Assembly (NCBI GenBank): GCA_020002185.1
Contig: CM034535.1
Span: 69,861,228 to 69,925,227 of the forward strand
Length of the DNA stretch: 64,000 nt
Direction: 5' to 3'
DNA from: Paraescarpia echinospica
Taxonomy: Eukaryota; Annelida; Polychaeta; Sabellida; Siboglinidae
Below, in pieces: positions 53,717-64,000 of this stretch; within the stretch, counting starts at the first letter, position 1, and each line of letters starts with the position of its first letter. The position numbers and the translations under genes are program-made. The notes under the pieces were generated by a model. The model saw nothing but the letters and a program-made list of their open reading frames with translations. It made no database searches and was not told the DNA's origin.

Positions 53717-54495
53717 ATGGCCCCAACGAAAACACGGTAAGACATTTTATTTAAATGCTCGTTGTTAAACAGTGCTTACTATAACATGCATGCATTTTTT
53801 AAATGCATGTTTTTATTATTTAAATGTTTTACTAGTATGCACGTTTTTATTGTTGTAATGCATGTTTTCACTAGTTTTGCATGCATGCATTTTATTTAAA
53901 TGCATGTTTTTTATTATTTAAATGTTTTACTAGTATGCACGTTTTCACTAGTTTTACCGGTTAAACATGCATTTTATTTAAATGCACGTTTTTATTGTTA
54001 AACATGCATTTTATTTAAATGCACGTTTTTATTGTTGTTTAATGCATACTAGTACGCATTTTACCGTTTAAACATTTTATTTAAACAATGTATTTTACCA
54101 AGACAGTATTTACTATCTCACTCATTTTATTCATCCTTTGTCTATTTCATAGACCGATCCGACTGCCTACAAGGGGCGAATATAGCCCGCGTAGGGCGAT
54201 TGTCCTCCCCGACGCGTCGACGACAAAGTCGACACCAACATGTGAGGTCACGCCGACCGTCCGTGCGCCGGCTTCCAATGACACAGCAGCAGCAGCAGCA
54301 GCTTACGACAGTGACGATGAAAGTGACGATGAAATCGTTCCCGATTTAGCGCGCGTATTTCTCATGAAGCAACCTAACGGTCTATGGAGAACAGTTACGC
54401 CTCCAGAACTCTATCGGCGGGAAGGCTTCGGTCTTCCGCCGGCCGCGACCGACAGGCACCAACCCGTCGGTCGCGAGCGAACGCTGCTATATTAA
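53717..54495 (+). CDS. Spliced gene for a small acidic Polinton protein
   Basis: Exon 1 is 53717-53736 (ATG, six codons plus two bases, GTAAGA donor). Exon 2 is 54153-54495 after a long pyrimidine-rich acceptor (CTATTTCATAG). The frame joins to give 120 residues: a basic start, a Ser/Thr/Pro-rich part, an Ala run from CAG repeats, an acidic YDSDDESDDEIVPDLARV segment and an Arg-rich end. TAA overlaps AATAAA (54494-54499). The unspliced frame from 54088 would replace exon 1 with a hydrophobic segment. No family recognised; probably an accessory gene. Confidence 0.6.
53737..54152 (+). other. Intron with ATTTAAAT-rich repeats
   Basis: GTAAGA...CATAG intron made of repeated GCATTTTATTTAAATGCA-like palindromic units and CACGTTTTTA units. 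Low-complexity, no coding content apart from the hydrophobic readthrough near its end. Confidence 0.55.
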
Positions 54496-54749
54496 TAAAT
54501 ATTCCAGTCACTACTCACGTTTTCACGCGTCAATTTTCAATGCATAAACACCCTACTGAATGTTAGTGTATTTATGCATTTGATAATCCCACGACTAGAC
54601 GTATTTAAACGCATTGCTTTCGTTTTAATCCGTCCACCAGAACAACGCCGTTAGCCAGCTATGCTGTCATCCAGGGGTCAAAGACCAGTAGGGCAGCAGC
54701 CCTTATCGCTGCAGCAGTCGTCGTCGCTCCTCTTGCTGTCAACATCACA

Positions 54750-55085
54750 TACGGGGACATCTCAACGTTTATACAATGGTTTTAATACACAATGGTTAGC
54801 GTATTGCTTACGTCAGCACAACTCCTACCCCAGCGTATTGCTTACGTCAGCACAACTCCTACCCAGTTATAAGTGGTCCGTTTATACAATGATTTTAATA
54901 CACAATGGTTAGCGTATTGCTTACGTCAGCACAACTCCTACCCCAGCGTATTGCTTACGTCAGCACTACCCCAGTTATAAGTGGTCCGTTTATTTAATAC
55001 ACAATGGTTAGCGTATTGCTTACGTCAGCACAACTCCTACCCCAACGTATTGCTTACCCCAGTTATAGGTGGTCCACTTCACTTT
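54750..55085. repeat. Tandem repeats near the right terminus
   Basis: Repeated GCGTATTGCTTACGTCAGCAC and CAACTCCTACCCCA units, alternating with TATAAGTGGTCCGTTTA and TACACAATGGTTA. The GCTTACGTCAGC part also occurs inside the terminal repeat. Confidence 0.8.
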
Positions 55086-55167
55086 AGCGTGGTTATAAAA
55101 ACGAAACTAAACTTATATACTTTAGCATGGTTATAAAGTACGAAACTAAACTTATATACTTTATTAT

Positions 55168-55496
55168 TAAACGCATTATTGCTTACGTCAGCGCGCTCTA
55201 GGTACGGCGTTGATCGCTAGGACTAAAATACTCTCCGCACTCACCGCTAGGTGGCATCTCTCTAGTGTACTGTCAATCATTCAATTAGTATCAAATTACA
55301 TCGCTCATCAATCACGTTTTTTATAAGTAGGTTTCCCAAACTCATTAGTGTCAACCACGAAGCCTTTGATCTTTTTTTATGCATAGGATTAGTCTCGCAT
55401 TATTGCTGACTCAGCGATGTGCAAAACTCATTAGGGGGTCATTAAATTCTTTTTTATAAGTAGGCTTTTGAGATCGTACAGCGCTGACTATCTACT
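55168..55496 (-). repeat. Polinton terminal inverted repeat, right (329 bp)
   Basis: Reverse complement of 37998-38326, same length, ending GACTATCTACT. No indel between the two and no mismatch that I can see. Confidence 0.93.
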
Positions 55497-55502
55497 TACA
55501 CC
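55497..55502. repeat. Polinton target-site duplication, right
   Basis: TACACC, identical to 37992-37997. Confidence 0.9.
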
Positions 55503-57044
55503 CATTACTAGCAACGTTATAGAGATAAGATATAAAACAATCAGGAAATAAACCACTTCGAAAATTTCACTATACCACAGCACCTCACTTACTGCTGTGC
55601 GTGTCTATATTATTTGAATTAAACGAAACTTCTCAGGATTCCAATGTCAAAGTTTCTAGTCAAATACATAACAGTGTTAACTTTTAAAAAGCTACAACTA
55701 ATAGTATATTATGTGTTAGTGACACCCCAAAAATAAATGTGAAAAAGAGTAACATTTGATACAGGAAATGTTTTGAAAAACAAATTCAGAAAGTACAATT
55801 CTAACACCAACATATCAGAATCACACTTGTAAAGCTACGGTTAGACGGTCATTGAAATTGGATAAATTGAAATATTTGAGAGATAACAAATAGACACAGA
55901 AATCCTAGGAAATAAAGAAATTACATTTGATATATTTGACTTGATCAATAAAATCTAAATTTTTTATTTTCCAAAATATCAAAGGTTTTCAATCTACATT
56001 GTTGGCACCAATATATGATGACACGAACACATGTTAGCAATACACAACCAAATTTGAATCGCGTACTGCATCAACAGCACAAATACACGGTGCTGTTCGA
56101 CAGGACATGCATGTCTTGAGAACAACTTCCGGTCAGAGAGAACTTGTGAGTGTTATCATTATTCTCGGCACTCTGTAAGCGTTCCTAACAAGCAATTATT
56201 GTATTGTTGATGGTAAATTACTGTATCTGTTTACATAATGGTCAGGTCCAACGGGTAGCTTCTTTACAAGGAGACGGACGTAGAGTCTATGGTTTGGACA
56301 GTTTATATACACATCAACCTTAGGCGGAGCGAGGGTGCCACGTAGCCCCTCCAGACCATAGGAATTTGGCGTGCCCGCAGACCTTTTATAATGGGCCCTC
56401 GCGACCGTACCCTCCCCTAGTCCATTGGAAATGTGCAACAGTTCAGGTTTTAATAAGCTGAAGTTATGAAGTTCAACACCCCCCTCCCGCCTTCCGATGT
56501 CACCAGTCCTGCCGAAGAAGCGGGTAAGCTCAAGTTCCGGCGGCACGGCAGCGAAGGAATTTCTTCTACACCATTATTTGGTTCGACCTCAAGTTGAGGT
56601 TTTTGTGCCCACCAAACTATCTTCTCTGGATCCGCCCCGATGATGACTAAATGATACATGTGGATGGGCGGGGGCCAGTTTTGGACGCACAATTTTAGCG
56701 AGTCAAAATCTGGTGTTGTTCTGAAACACCACGTAGATAGAGTATTCTAACATAAATACGCTACATTTTTACATATACGTAGTCAGGTAAGTGTAGAAGA
56801 TGATCCCGTAGATAAAACATTATTATAATGAAAAATATGCACGTCGTTCCCCTACTGGTTTGGGAGACGTAGCCGGGTTGCGCACTTTTACGACCTTACC
56901 ACAAGAGTCAGAATATTCAGTCAAAAAAAAACTCCCGTCAATCGTTTCATATAGCTGATCTATGGATGTGTTTATAGCGTAATATTTCCTAATAAAACAT
57001 TCGCGGTTGGCTCGTTTCCAAAAGTTGGTTCGTAACAAAGGCGA
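55503..57044. other. Host flank, no gene recognised
   Basis: AT-rich to about 56090, then the 122-bp repeat (56089-56212), then a more GC-rich stretch with short unrelated frames on the minus strand. These frames have no motif I recognise and may be further retroelement debris next to the Penelope relic. Confidence 0.45.
56089..56212 (-). repeat. 122-bp repeat, inverted relative to 34928-35049
   Basis: Reverse-complement match across nearly the whole length. Confidence 0.7.
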
Positions 57045-57271
57045 CTACGGCCCTGGGTGGATGTGTTGGCTCAGGACTGATTGTCACAGACTTTCAGGGC
57101 TCATCTTAGGTGTTTCTCCTCTTCCTTCTTGCCCCCCTCTTCCGAAGTTGTCATCTCGCACCACTTCATCAGTGTTCTCACGACTCTTAATTTCCGGTGT
57201 TAGGGGTGGTGGGATACAAAGTTCAGGTATTGGTCAGTGTGTGTCTTCTTCCTACACACCGTGAACACATC
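57045..57271 (-). pseudogene. Penelope-like reverse transcriptase relic
   Basis: The minus strand reads DVFTVCRKKTHTDQYLNF, VSHHP, then after a stop RKLRVVRTLMK and EEEKHLR. This is the conserved C-terminal RT segment of Penelope-like elements (K-T-H-T-D-Q-Y-L, S-H-H-P, V-V-R-T-L), with several stops. Confidence 0.7.
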
Positions 57272-57829
57272 ACATGAACTGAAGGAGTTGATGTGCTACG
57301 CTGACGAAAGACTCTAGAACAACAAGATAAAATCTCGTATTGGTTATGTCAAAGACAAATCGTTTGAATAAAAATTAACTATCCCGAAGAATGTTCACCA
57401 ATCTGATACCTTATTTGTTTAAATATCTTTGTATGTCTACCATTGTCTGTATAATGACGTAAAACAATATATTTGATGTCACCGCACACTTTACATTGAA
57501 AGCGACTTTTGACGTAAAAACACAGTACATCCGTAATCGAAGGTGTGCACGTGATATTATGAATTACCAACTGCTCGTTCGTATTTGACACGTATGCGAA
57601 AAAATATACAAAAACGTTTGCAAAGGAAGACATTAAAAACTAGCGACATAGTTGAATAACAAAACGGTCACGTGCATAAATTCTCACCTAACAGTTGTAT
57701 GCTAAGTCGTTTTATCTTAAAGTTTCACGCAGCAACCTATGATTTGTATAGAGGTGAATATGCCACAACACATTTATAAACCTACATTTTTACAGACTAT
57801 CTCTTACGTAGGTTACAAAAAAGTAGGTT

Positions 57830-58145
57830 CGTATATAGCGCAGTATCCAGTCTTCATGACTGCTCAAAGCGCATTACATTTTACTCCCTGGCAGGCCTGT
57901 TCAATCGAACACCATCTCGACTTCTCTAGGAAGCATTCAGCCACGCTGCAAATGGTGCGCGAAGACTATTCTTACAAAAATATCCACCACCGATTATAGC
58001 CAGGTACTCATTCATACAGCTGAGTGAGCAACGTAGATTAAAACATCTTGCTCAAGGTTCGACATCGCCGCACAGGATTTGAAACCGGCTTCTCTCAGTC
58101 GTGAGTCCGAAGCTCTAGCCGCTGTGCCACTGCGCTACACATTAA
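57830..58145 (-). mobile_element. tRNA-headed SINE, full copy
   Basis: On the minus strand the A box is TAGCGCAGTGGCACAGCGG and the B box GGTTTCAAATCC, then the same body and GCGCTATATAC tail as 25393-25697. Confidence 0.7.
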
Positions 58146-59035
58146 TTCAAATTTGAAATCATGCATCGGCGGTCCCTTGCATTAATGATGACGTGTTCGC
58201 GTCCTGATCATTATAATGAATACGACATAATCATTTAAAGAATAAGACAAAATCATTTAATGAGACAAAAAGTGTAGCTCATTATTTTACTAACTCTTAT
58301 CCAGCGTGGTAATGACAGCCTATTCCTAAATCATAACCAACACAGGGCCGTAGTCCCACTTTTAACGACCCACCTTTTTGAAAGGAACTACCCCACAAAT
58401 ATATTTTTTTAACAAAATGTTATGTTGTAAACGCATCCATAGATCAGCTGTATGAAACGCCCGACGGGTGGTGTTTTTAAAAAAAATACAGCGACCGAAC
58501 GATGAACCGCGATAGTCGATGTCGCGATGCAATACAAGATATAGTAAATTTAACTATCGATAGTTATCGGCGAGAGCACCGTGAACTATCGATAGTAAAG
58601 ACAGTTGGCCAAACGTATCAGCATTTTTATTTGTGTCGGTGTAATACAGATGTGATTTTTCAAATGTATTACGTAATATCTACTTTTTCACTGAGTCCAC
58701 CGACCGAACGTCAACACTTGTCGATGAAAACATTATCACTCAAGTATTGCCATTGTGAAACAACTGACTCTAAATCCAAGCAATGACATCACCCGCCAAT
58801 TTTTGCTTGGTTCAGTTGTAGTTGAACTGACATCAAATAAAATAATAGCATATTTAGCTTCCGTTAGACTATCGCGATAGTATCGCAACAGGCATAGTAC
58901 TTACATCTATTGCGATACGATTGAGATAGAAAAACTATCCAAGACAGCCACCCCTAAGTTAATGCCTGTATAGAATCTTGATATTAGTGACCAGAGAAAT
59001 GGCGTGGACTTCGAAGGGGGGGGGACTGCGACATT

Positions 59036-61182
59036 AGATTTAACAAGATTTAACAAGATTGCCATCCAGAGAATTAACTCTAGATGGCAGGTGGACAAGG
59101 AAGCCCTTTGGCTTATCGAGAGTCCAACCCTTTTATCTACATATATCCAGCCCTTCTGAGGTATGTGTCGATTTTATTTTTAAACATATTCACACTACTA
59201 GCACCCACACAATCATCAGATAATCTGTTCCATCCATTCACAGTCCTTTGTGAAAATGAGAACTTTCTCACGTCTAATCTACACTGCTCCTTTACTAATG
59301 TAACTTCATGTCCTCTAGTCTTTCTATCTTTCTTAACTGAAAAAAACATATTTCTATCAATATTTTCATAACCATTCAATATTTTAAACACTTCTATCTG
59401 ATCTCCTCTCAATCTCCTGGTCTCTAGTGTTGTTAAACCACATTCTTTTAGGCGTTTTTCATAACTAAGATCCCTCAGTTTTGGTATCATTTTAGTCGCT
59501 CTCCTCTGTACTCTTTCTAGCATATCTATGTCCTTCTTGCGGTATGGCCTCCACGCTTGTATACAATATTCTAAATGAGGCCTAACTATTGTTTTGTACA
59601 GCGGTATTATTAGTTCTTTTTCTTTATATGCTATATTTCGCCTAATCAATCCAAGGATTTGATTTCCCTTTGAAGCTGCAATTCCACACTGCTCTGAAAC
59701 CTTCATGTCAGCACTAATTTTCATCCCTAAGTCTTTTTCTTTTACAGTAGTACTTAGTACAGTTCCCCCCCATTGTATATTCTACATATTCGTTCCCATG
59801 TCCTGTGTGGAGGCATTTACATTTCCCAAAATTGAACAACATTTGCCACTTTTCAGACCATTTGATCAACCTGTCAAGATCATCTTGTAAATGCTGTCTA
59901 TCACCATCACTTTCAATCCTTCTCAACACTTTTGTATCATCTGCAAATTTCAACACCTTGCTAGCTATATCATCGTCCAAATCGTTTATATATATTAAGA
60001 ATAATATAGGTCCCAGTACTGATCCCTGTGGAACCCCACTCAAAACAGATTTCCAGTTTGAAGCCTCCCCATCAACAACTACCCGTTGTCTTCTGTCAAT
60101 CAGCCATTTTTCTATCCAGTTAATTATACCATTTCCTATGCCATGGGCTTTTAGTTTAAGCAGTAATCTCTGATGTGGCACTTTGTCGAAAGCTTTTTGA
60201 AAATCTAAGTAGATGATATCTACTGGTGATCCATCATCTACCCACTTAGTGATATCTTCAAAAAAACATAACATATTTGACCTCGCTTTTAGAAACCCGT
60301 GTTGAGATGGGTTTATCAAGTTATGTTTAACAAGAAAATCCACCATGTGATCTTTAATTAGTCTTTCTAATAATTTACAAATCACCGATGTTAAACTAAC
60401 TGGTCTATAATTATTTGACTTGTTTCTCGAACCTTTTTTTAAATAACGGTATAATGTTTGCTTCTTTCCATTCTAAAGGAACCATTCCCTCTTCTAATGA
60501 CAAGTTGAAAACTGTTGCAAGCGATATGCTAATTTGTTCTACAATTTCCACTAGTAGTTTGGGTGGAATACCATCCACTCCAGGTGATTTATTTTCCTTC
60601 ATAGCCCTAATTTTCTTAGCTACCATTTCTGGGGTTACAATTAACTGTCTTAAATAGTCTGATTCTGCCCCCTTGAACTTAGCCTCTGGTACTGGCAGTG
60701 AACTAGTGTCTTCTCTGGTAAACACTGAACTAAAATACTCATTTAGGTCTTCAGCCATTAAGAATCCTTCTGATATTATATTTCCAGCACTATCTTCTAG
60801 AGGACCGACCTTATCCTGAACTTTCTGTTTGCTTCGAACATACGCATAAAAACTCTTGCTGTCATGTTTTATATTACAAGCTAATTTATGTTCATAGCTT
60901 CTCTTTGAATTTCTAATTTCAGCTGTAGCTTGGTTTAGTGCTTCTTTATAAATGTTGTAGTCTTCGTCATTGCCAGTACGTCTATAAGACTTCCACATCA
61001 TTTGTTTATACTTAATTTTTCTAATGGCTTCTTTCGATAAGTATTTCTTTCTGGTCCGTTTCCCTTGTTTTTTGAAGGGAACAAATTTATCTACGATGCA
61101 CTCTATTTCATTCTTTAAGATATTCCAGCATTCTGTTGCTGTCTTATTCTTCAGTGTATTATTCCAGTCTATCTTTGCTAAA
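59036..61182 (-). mobile_element. CR1-like LINE, copy 3 (5'-truncated, best preserved)
   Basis: Same AACAAGATTT tail as the other copies. The RT is covered by three long frames: 60411-61001 (KENKSPGVDGIPPKLL), 59714-60385 (YLDFQKAFDKVPHQ, GVPQGSVLGPILFLIYINDL, KFADDTKV) and 59137-59724 (RVQRRATKMIPKLRDLSYEKRL). Two frame breaks and the loss of the endonuclease make it inactive. Copy 1 of the 3.3-kb repeat supplies the empty site. Confidence 0.87.
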
Positions 61183-62349
61183 TTAAGATGTATCTGGACT
61201 ATTTACGATGCTGTATTTTATAGTACACATTCATTGATCAACCATGTAAAGTACTCTTTTAAACTAAACAGCTTTATTATTAAATGTAGATTATTCCTTT
61301 TTAATAAATGTGTATTTTCATCCTCCCAGAATTGACCAGAGTAATAATTTGTAACACGGAATCAGGCATATTGGACGGAGAAACATAGGAAATCGTTTAT
61401 CGGATATTGCGATTAACTTAGCCTGCCTAGGCAGTATTGCGAATAAAGCATGTTTGAAACGAGATGTATTTACCATTTGAACTTGCTCCGGGGTGGTATC
61501 TTCTAGATAGCGAATGTTGTTATGCGCTTACAAAACACACTTTGACGGACAGCGTACCTTCAACCTAGTTATTATATTCTTCACAATTATTTTTAATTAA
61601 TAAATGAAAAATTAGGAACAGACTACCTTCCTTTAAATGAACATATATATTCACTGATTGTGCTCTCGTTGATTACATCACTTGTGTGCAGGTTAAGGCA
61701 ATAATACACTGGCACTCTTTCGTCCAACCAACTCGACAAATAGTTTGTACCAACGCGCGTTACTCCGGATACATTCATTGGGGGCCAAAAGTGTCCACAT
61801 AAGCGATAATTATAATATACTACCAAAAACGTCCGTCACCTGATAGGATGCCTTGGAAGATGACAGTCGTGATAGTAATATTTACCAAATGTTAGAAAAC
61901 ACACATCATCGTTACACAAACAACATCGCACGCTCGCAGATACTCGGTGGTTGTTCGAAATGAAGAAGGTCGGCGAGAATGTGAAGTTCACGATAGACCC
62001 TAGTGTGTAGAATCATCGAATAATAATTATTCCTAGTAATATACTACTAGCATAAGAGTAGTCATATGCATTTCTGTGTCAGCGTCTACTCCATATTACC
62101 AAGTTTATGAACCAGGGGCCGTTTTCCCGAAGTAATTGCCGCGTTGTTCTATCGATTGTTAGGTTACGTTTCATGTATTATGAATAAATTACGTCTTACG
62201 CTTCAAACAACTGATATACCCTTAGGTAAGAATCTTGACATATAGGGTATTTTCAAAAGTTATAGGACTTACGTCCCATTCTAGGGGGTCGCAGATTAAT
62301 CCCTGTTTGGTGCTCGATGTTTAAGCAGTCAAAGAGGAAAACGTTATCC

Positions 62350-62890
62350 TACCAGAATACACAAGCAAGCTCCATAATAAGTACATTTGATATATGTGTG
62401 TAAAATGAAAAAAGACGAATTCGACGTTTCAGAAAAACCAAACACAGCTGCAGAAAAAGTTACATGCCAACTGTTTCGACACCTTTGCAGAAGAAACGAT
62501 ACGTTTTCATATTACATATAGTCTTCTTACACCTTACACACGCAAGCTTAATTATGAGATGATTTGATATATTTGTGTAGAAAGAAATAAGAGGAATCCG
62601 ACATTTGAGAAAAACCAAACACTGTAGCAGAAAGGGCAACATGCCAACTGTTTCGACACTTTTGCAGAAAAAAGCGATAGGTTTTTCATATTACATATCG
62701 TCTTCTTACACCTTCCACACGCAAGCTCGATTATGAGTAAATTTGATATATTAGTGTAAAAAGATAAAAGAGGAATCCGACATATGAGAAAAACCAGACA
62801 CTGCAACAGAAAGGGCAACATGCCAACTGTTTAGACACTTTTGCAGAAAAAGCGATACGTTTTTCATATTACATGTAGTCTTCTTACACC
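62350..62890. repeat. Triplicated 179-bp segment
   Basis: CTTCTTACACCT...CACACGCAAGCT units repeat with a 179-bp period (62527, 62706, 62885). Copy 1 of the large repeat has the segment once (about 2720-2890). Confidence 0.75.
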
Positions 62891-63727
62891 TCCATGCCTA
62901 TATTTGTTTGTCACACTTTTGTTTGTTGGTAGGTGTTTTCTGTTATCAATGTTATTCGCTTATAGTTGTTCCGTAGTTTTTAATGACCAGAATTGAGAAG
63001 AAACGACATCCTGCTTTCTGGAACAGACATCTAAATATACGTTGCAATGTATGTTTGTGCTCCCTGAATTACAGTTCGAACCAAATAGTTCATATAGAAT
63101 CATTTAATGCCAACTTATACTTATAAAACATTTTACCCAAAATGTTTCTCACAATACTATCTAAGACATGATGGTTTAGACATAATAATATGATGTATAT
63201 ATTAACAAAAATGCCCGTCAGCTGACGAGGTTCCTTGGTAGATGACAACTGTGAGAGTAATATTTACCAACTGTTAGAAACCAGTCAGCATCATTACATA
63301 AACACCACAGCGCCCTCGCAAGATTCTCGTTGTCTGTTTGAAATGACGATGGTCGGAGATAATGTGAAGTTCATGTCCATCGATAGGCCCTAATCGTGAT
63401 AGCGTAAATTTATCAATTAATATTCGTATTGCCATACTATTGGTATGAGGGTAGACGTCAGCGTTATTATCTCTGCGTCTACTCCATGTTGGCAATTCAA
63501 TGACGCAGGGACAGTGTTCCTGAAGTATTTGAAAAGCGCGCGTTGGTCCTGCGATTGTTAGGTTACGTTTCATGTATTACGCGCATATTATGTTTTACGC
63601 TCAGACAAATATTCATACCATAAAAGGTTAGATTCTTTACATATATGAGGAGGTATTTTCAAAAGATATAGGTCAGACGTCCTATTCGTGGGGTCGCATA
63701 TTGATCCCTGAAAACTTGGTTTTATCT

Positions 63728-63935
<208 letters not shown>

Positions 63936-64000
63936 TGCCTTGATGCCTGCCATTTGTTTATGCTACCTGGTGGCCACATTTTTTCACTTTCAGCGATTAG

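Larger units (their letters stand above)
37998..55496. mobile_element. Complete Polinton/Maverick (adintovirus-like) element
   Basis: 17,499 bp, AGT at the left end and ACT at the right, 329-bp terminal inverted repeats and a 6-bp target duplication. It encodes the full Polinton core set: protein-primed PolB, retrovirus-like integrase with chromodomain, packaging ATPase, adenain-like protease, major and minor capsid proteins. Extra genes include NADAR, an RPA-like protein and spliced right-arm ORFs. The coding part is much more GC-rich than the flanks. All core ORFs are open and the repeats look identical by eye, which suggests a recent insertion. One small gene has a frameshift. Confidence 0.95.

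Noticed and set aside
56196..57038. Three minus-strand frames of 71-116 codons
   Set aside because: No recognisable motif, overlapping frames, and next to a Penelope relic; probably decayed repeat sequence.
57379..57633. 84-codon minus-strand frame with a CKVCGDIKYIVLRHY segment resembling a zinc finger
   Set aside because: The Cys/His spacing is not complete, and there is no neighbouring exon or motif to support it.

Overview
The window looks like nuclear DNA of an invertebrate animal. The host sequence is AT-rich and full of microsatellites. Its genes have GT-AG introns, and it carries CR1-type and other LINEs, a Ngaro-type tyrosine-recombinase retrotransposon, tRNA-headed SINEs and a Penelope relic. 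I lean towards a marine invertebrate such as a mollusc, but nothing in the window fixes the species.

Left part (about 0.8-27 kb). This is a segmental duplication. Each unit starts with a roughly 3.3-kb interspersed repeat ending in a (CCTG)n-type array. That is followed by a small spliced gene with a signal peptide exon, an acidic propeptide exon, microexons ending in Lys-Arg, and a basic exon with ten cysteines. The 5' copy (4945-13904) is open. A 6.5-kb Ngaro element sits in one of its introns, and a CR1 LINE lies just 3' of it. The second copy (22295-24518) has lost its signal exon and has a stop inside the mature-peptide exon. A third copy of the 3.3-kb repeat runs off the right end of the window.

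Middle (27-38 kb). Old retroelement territory: a CR1 split by an opposite-strand LINE, a 33-bp minisatellite, and LINE remnants.

37998-55496. A complete Polinton/Maverick (adintovirus-like) virus-derived element of 17,499 bp. It has 329-bp terminal inverted repeats that look identical by eye, 5'-AGT...ACT-3' ends and a perfect 6-bp target duplication (TACACC). The rightward block encodes a NADAR-family protein, an FtsK/HerA-type packaging ATPase, a small basic protein broken by one frameshift, a conserved Polinton protein, a small membrane protein, a chromodomain integrase, two small proteins, the minor capsid protein, a pX-like basic protein, a tiny ORF, the double-jelly-roll major capsid protein and an adenain-like protease. 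The leftward block encodes protein-primed DNA polymerase B (zinc fingers, an OTU-like segment and an inserted nuclease-like domain), a spliced Cys-containing protein and an RPA-like protein. A spliced acidic protein is encoded rightward near the right end. Replication, packaging, capsid and integration functions are all present, so this is a nearly intact, apparently recent provirus-like element. NADAR, the RPA-like protein and the spliced right-arm genes are its least expected parts.

Right flank (55.5-64 kb). Host DNA with a Penelope relic, a SINE, and the third copy of the 3.3-kb repeat, which is interrupted by another CR1.
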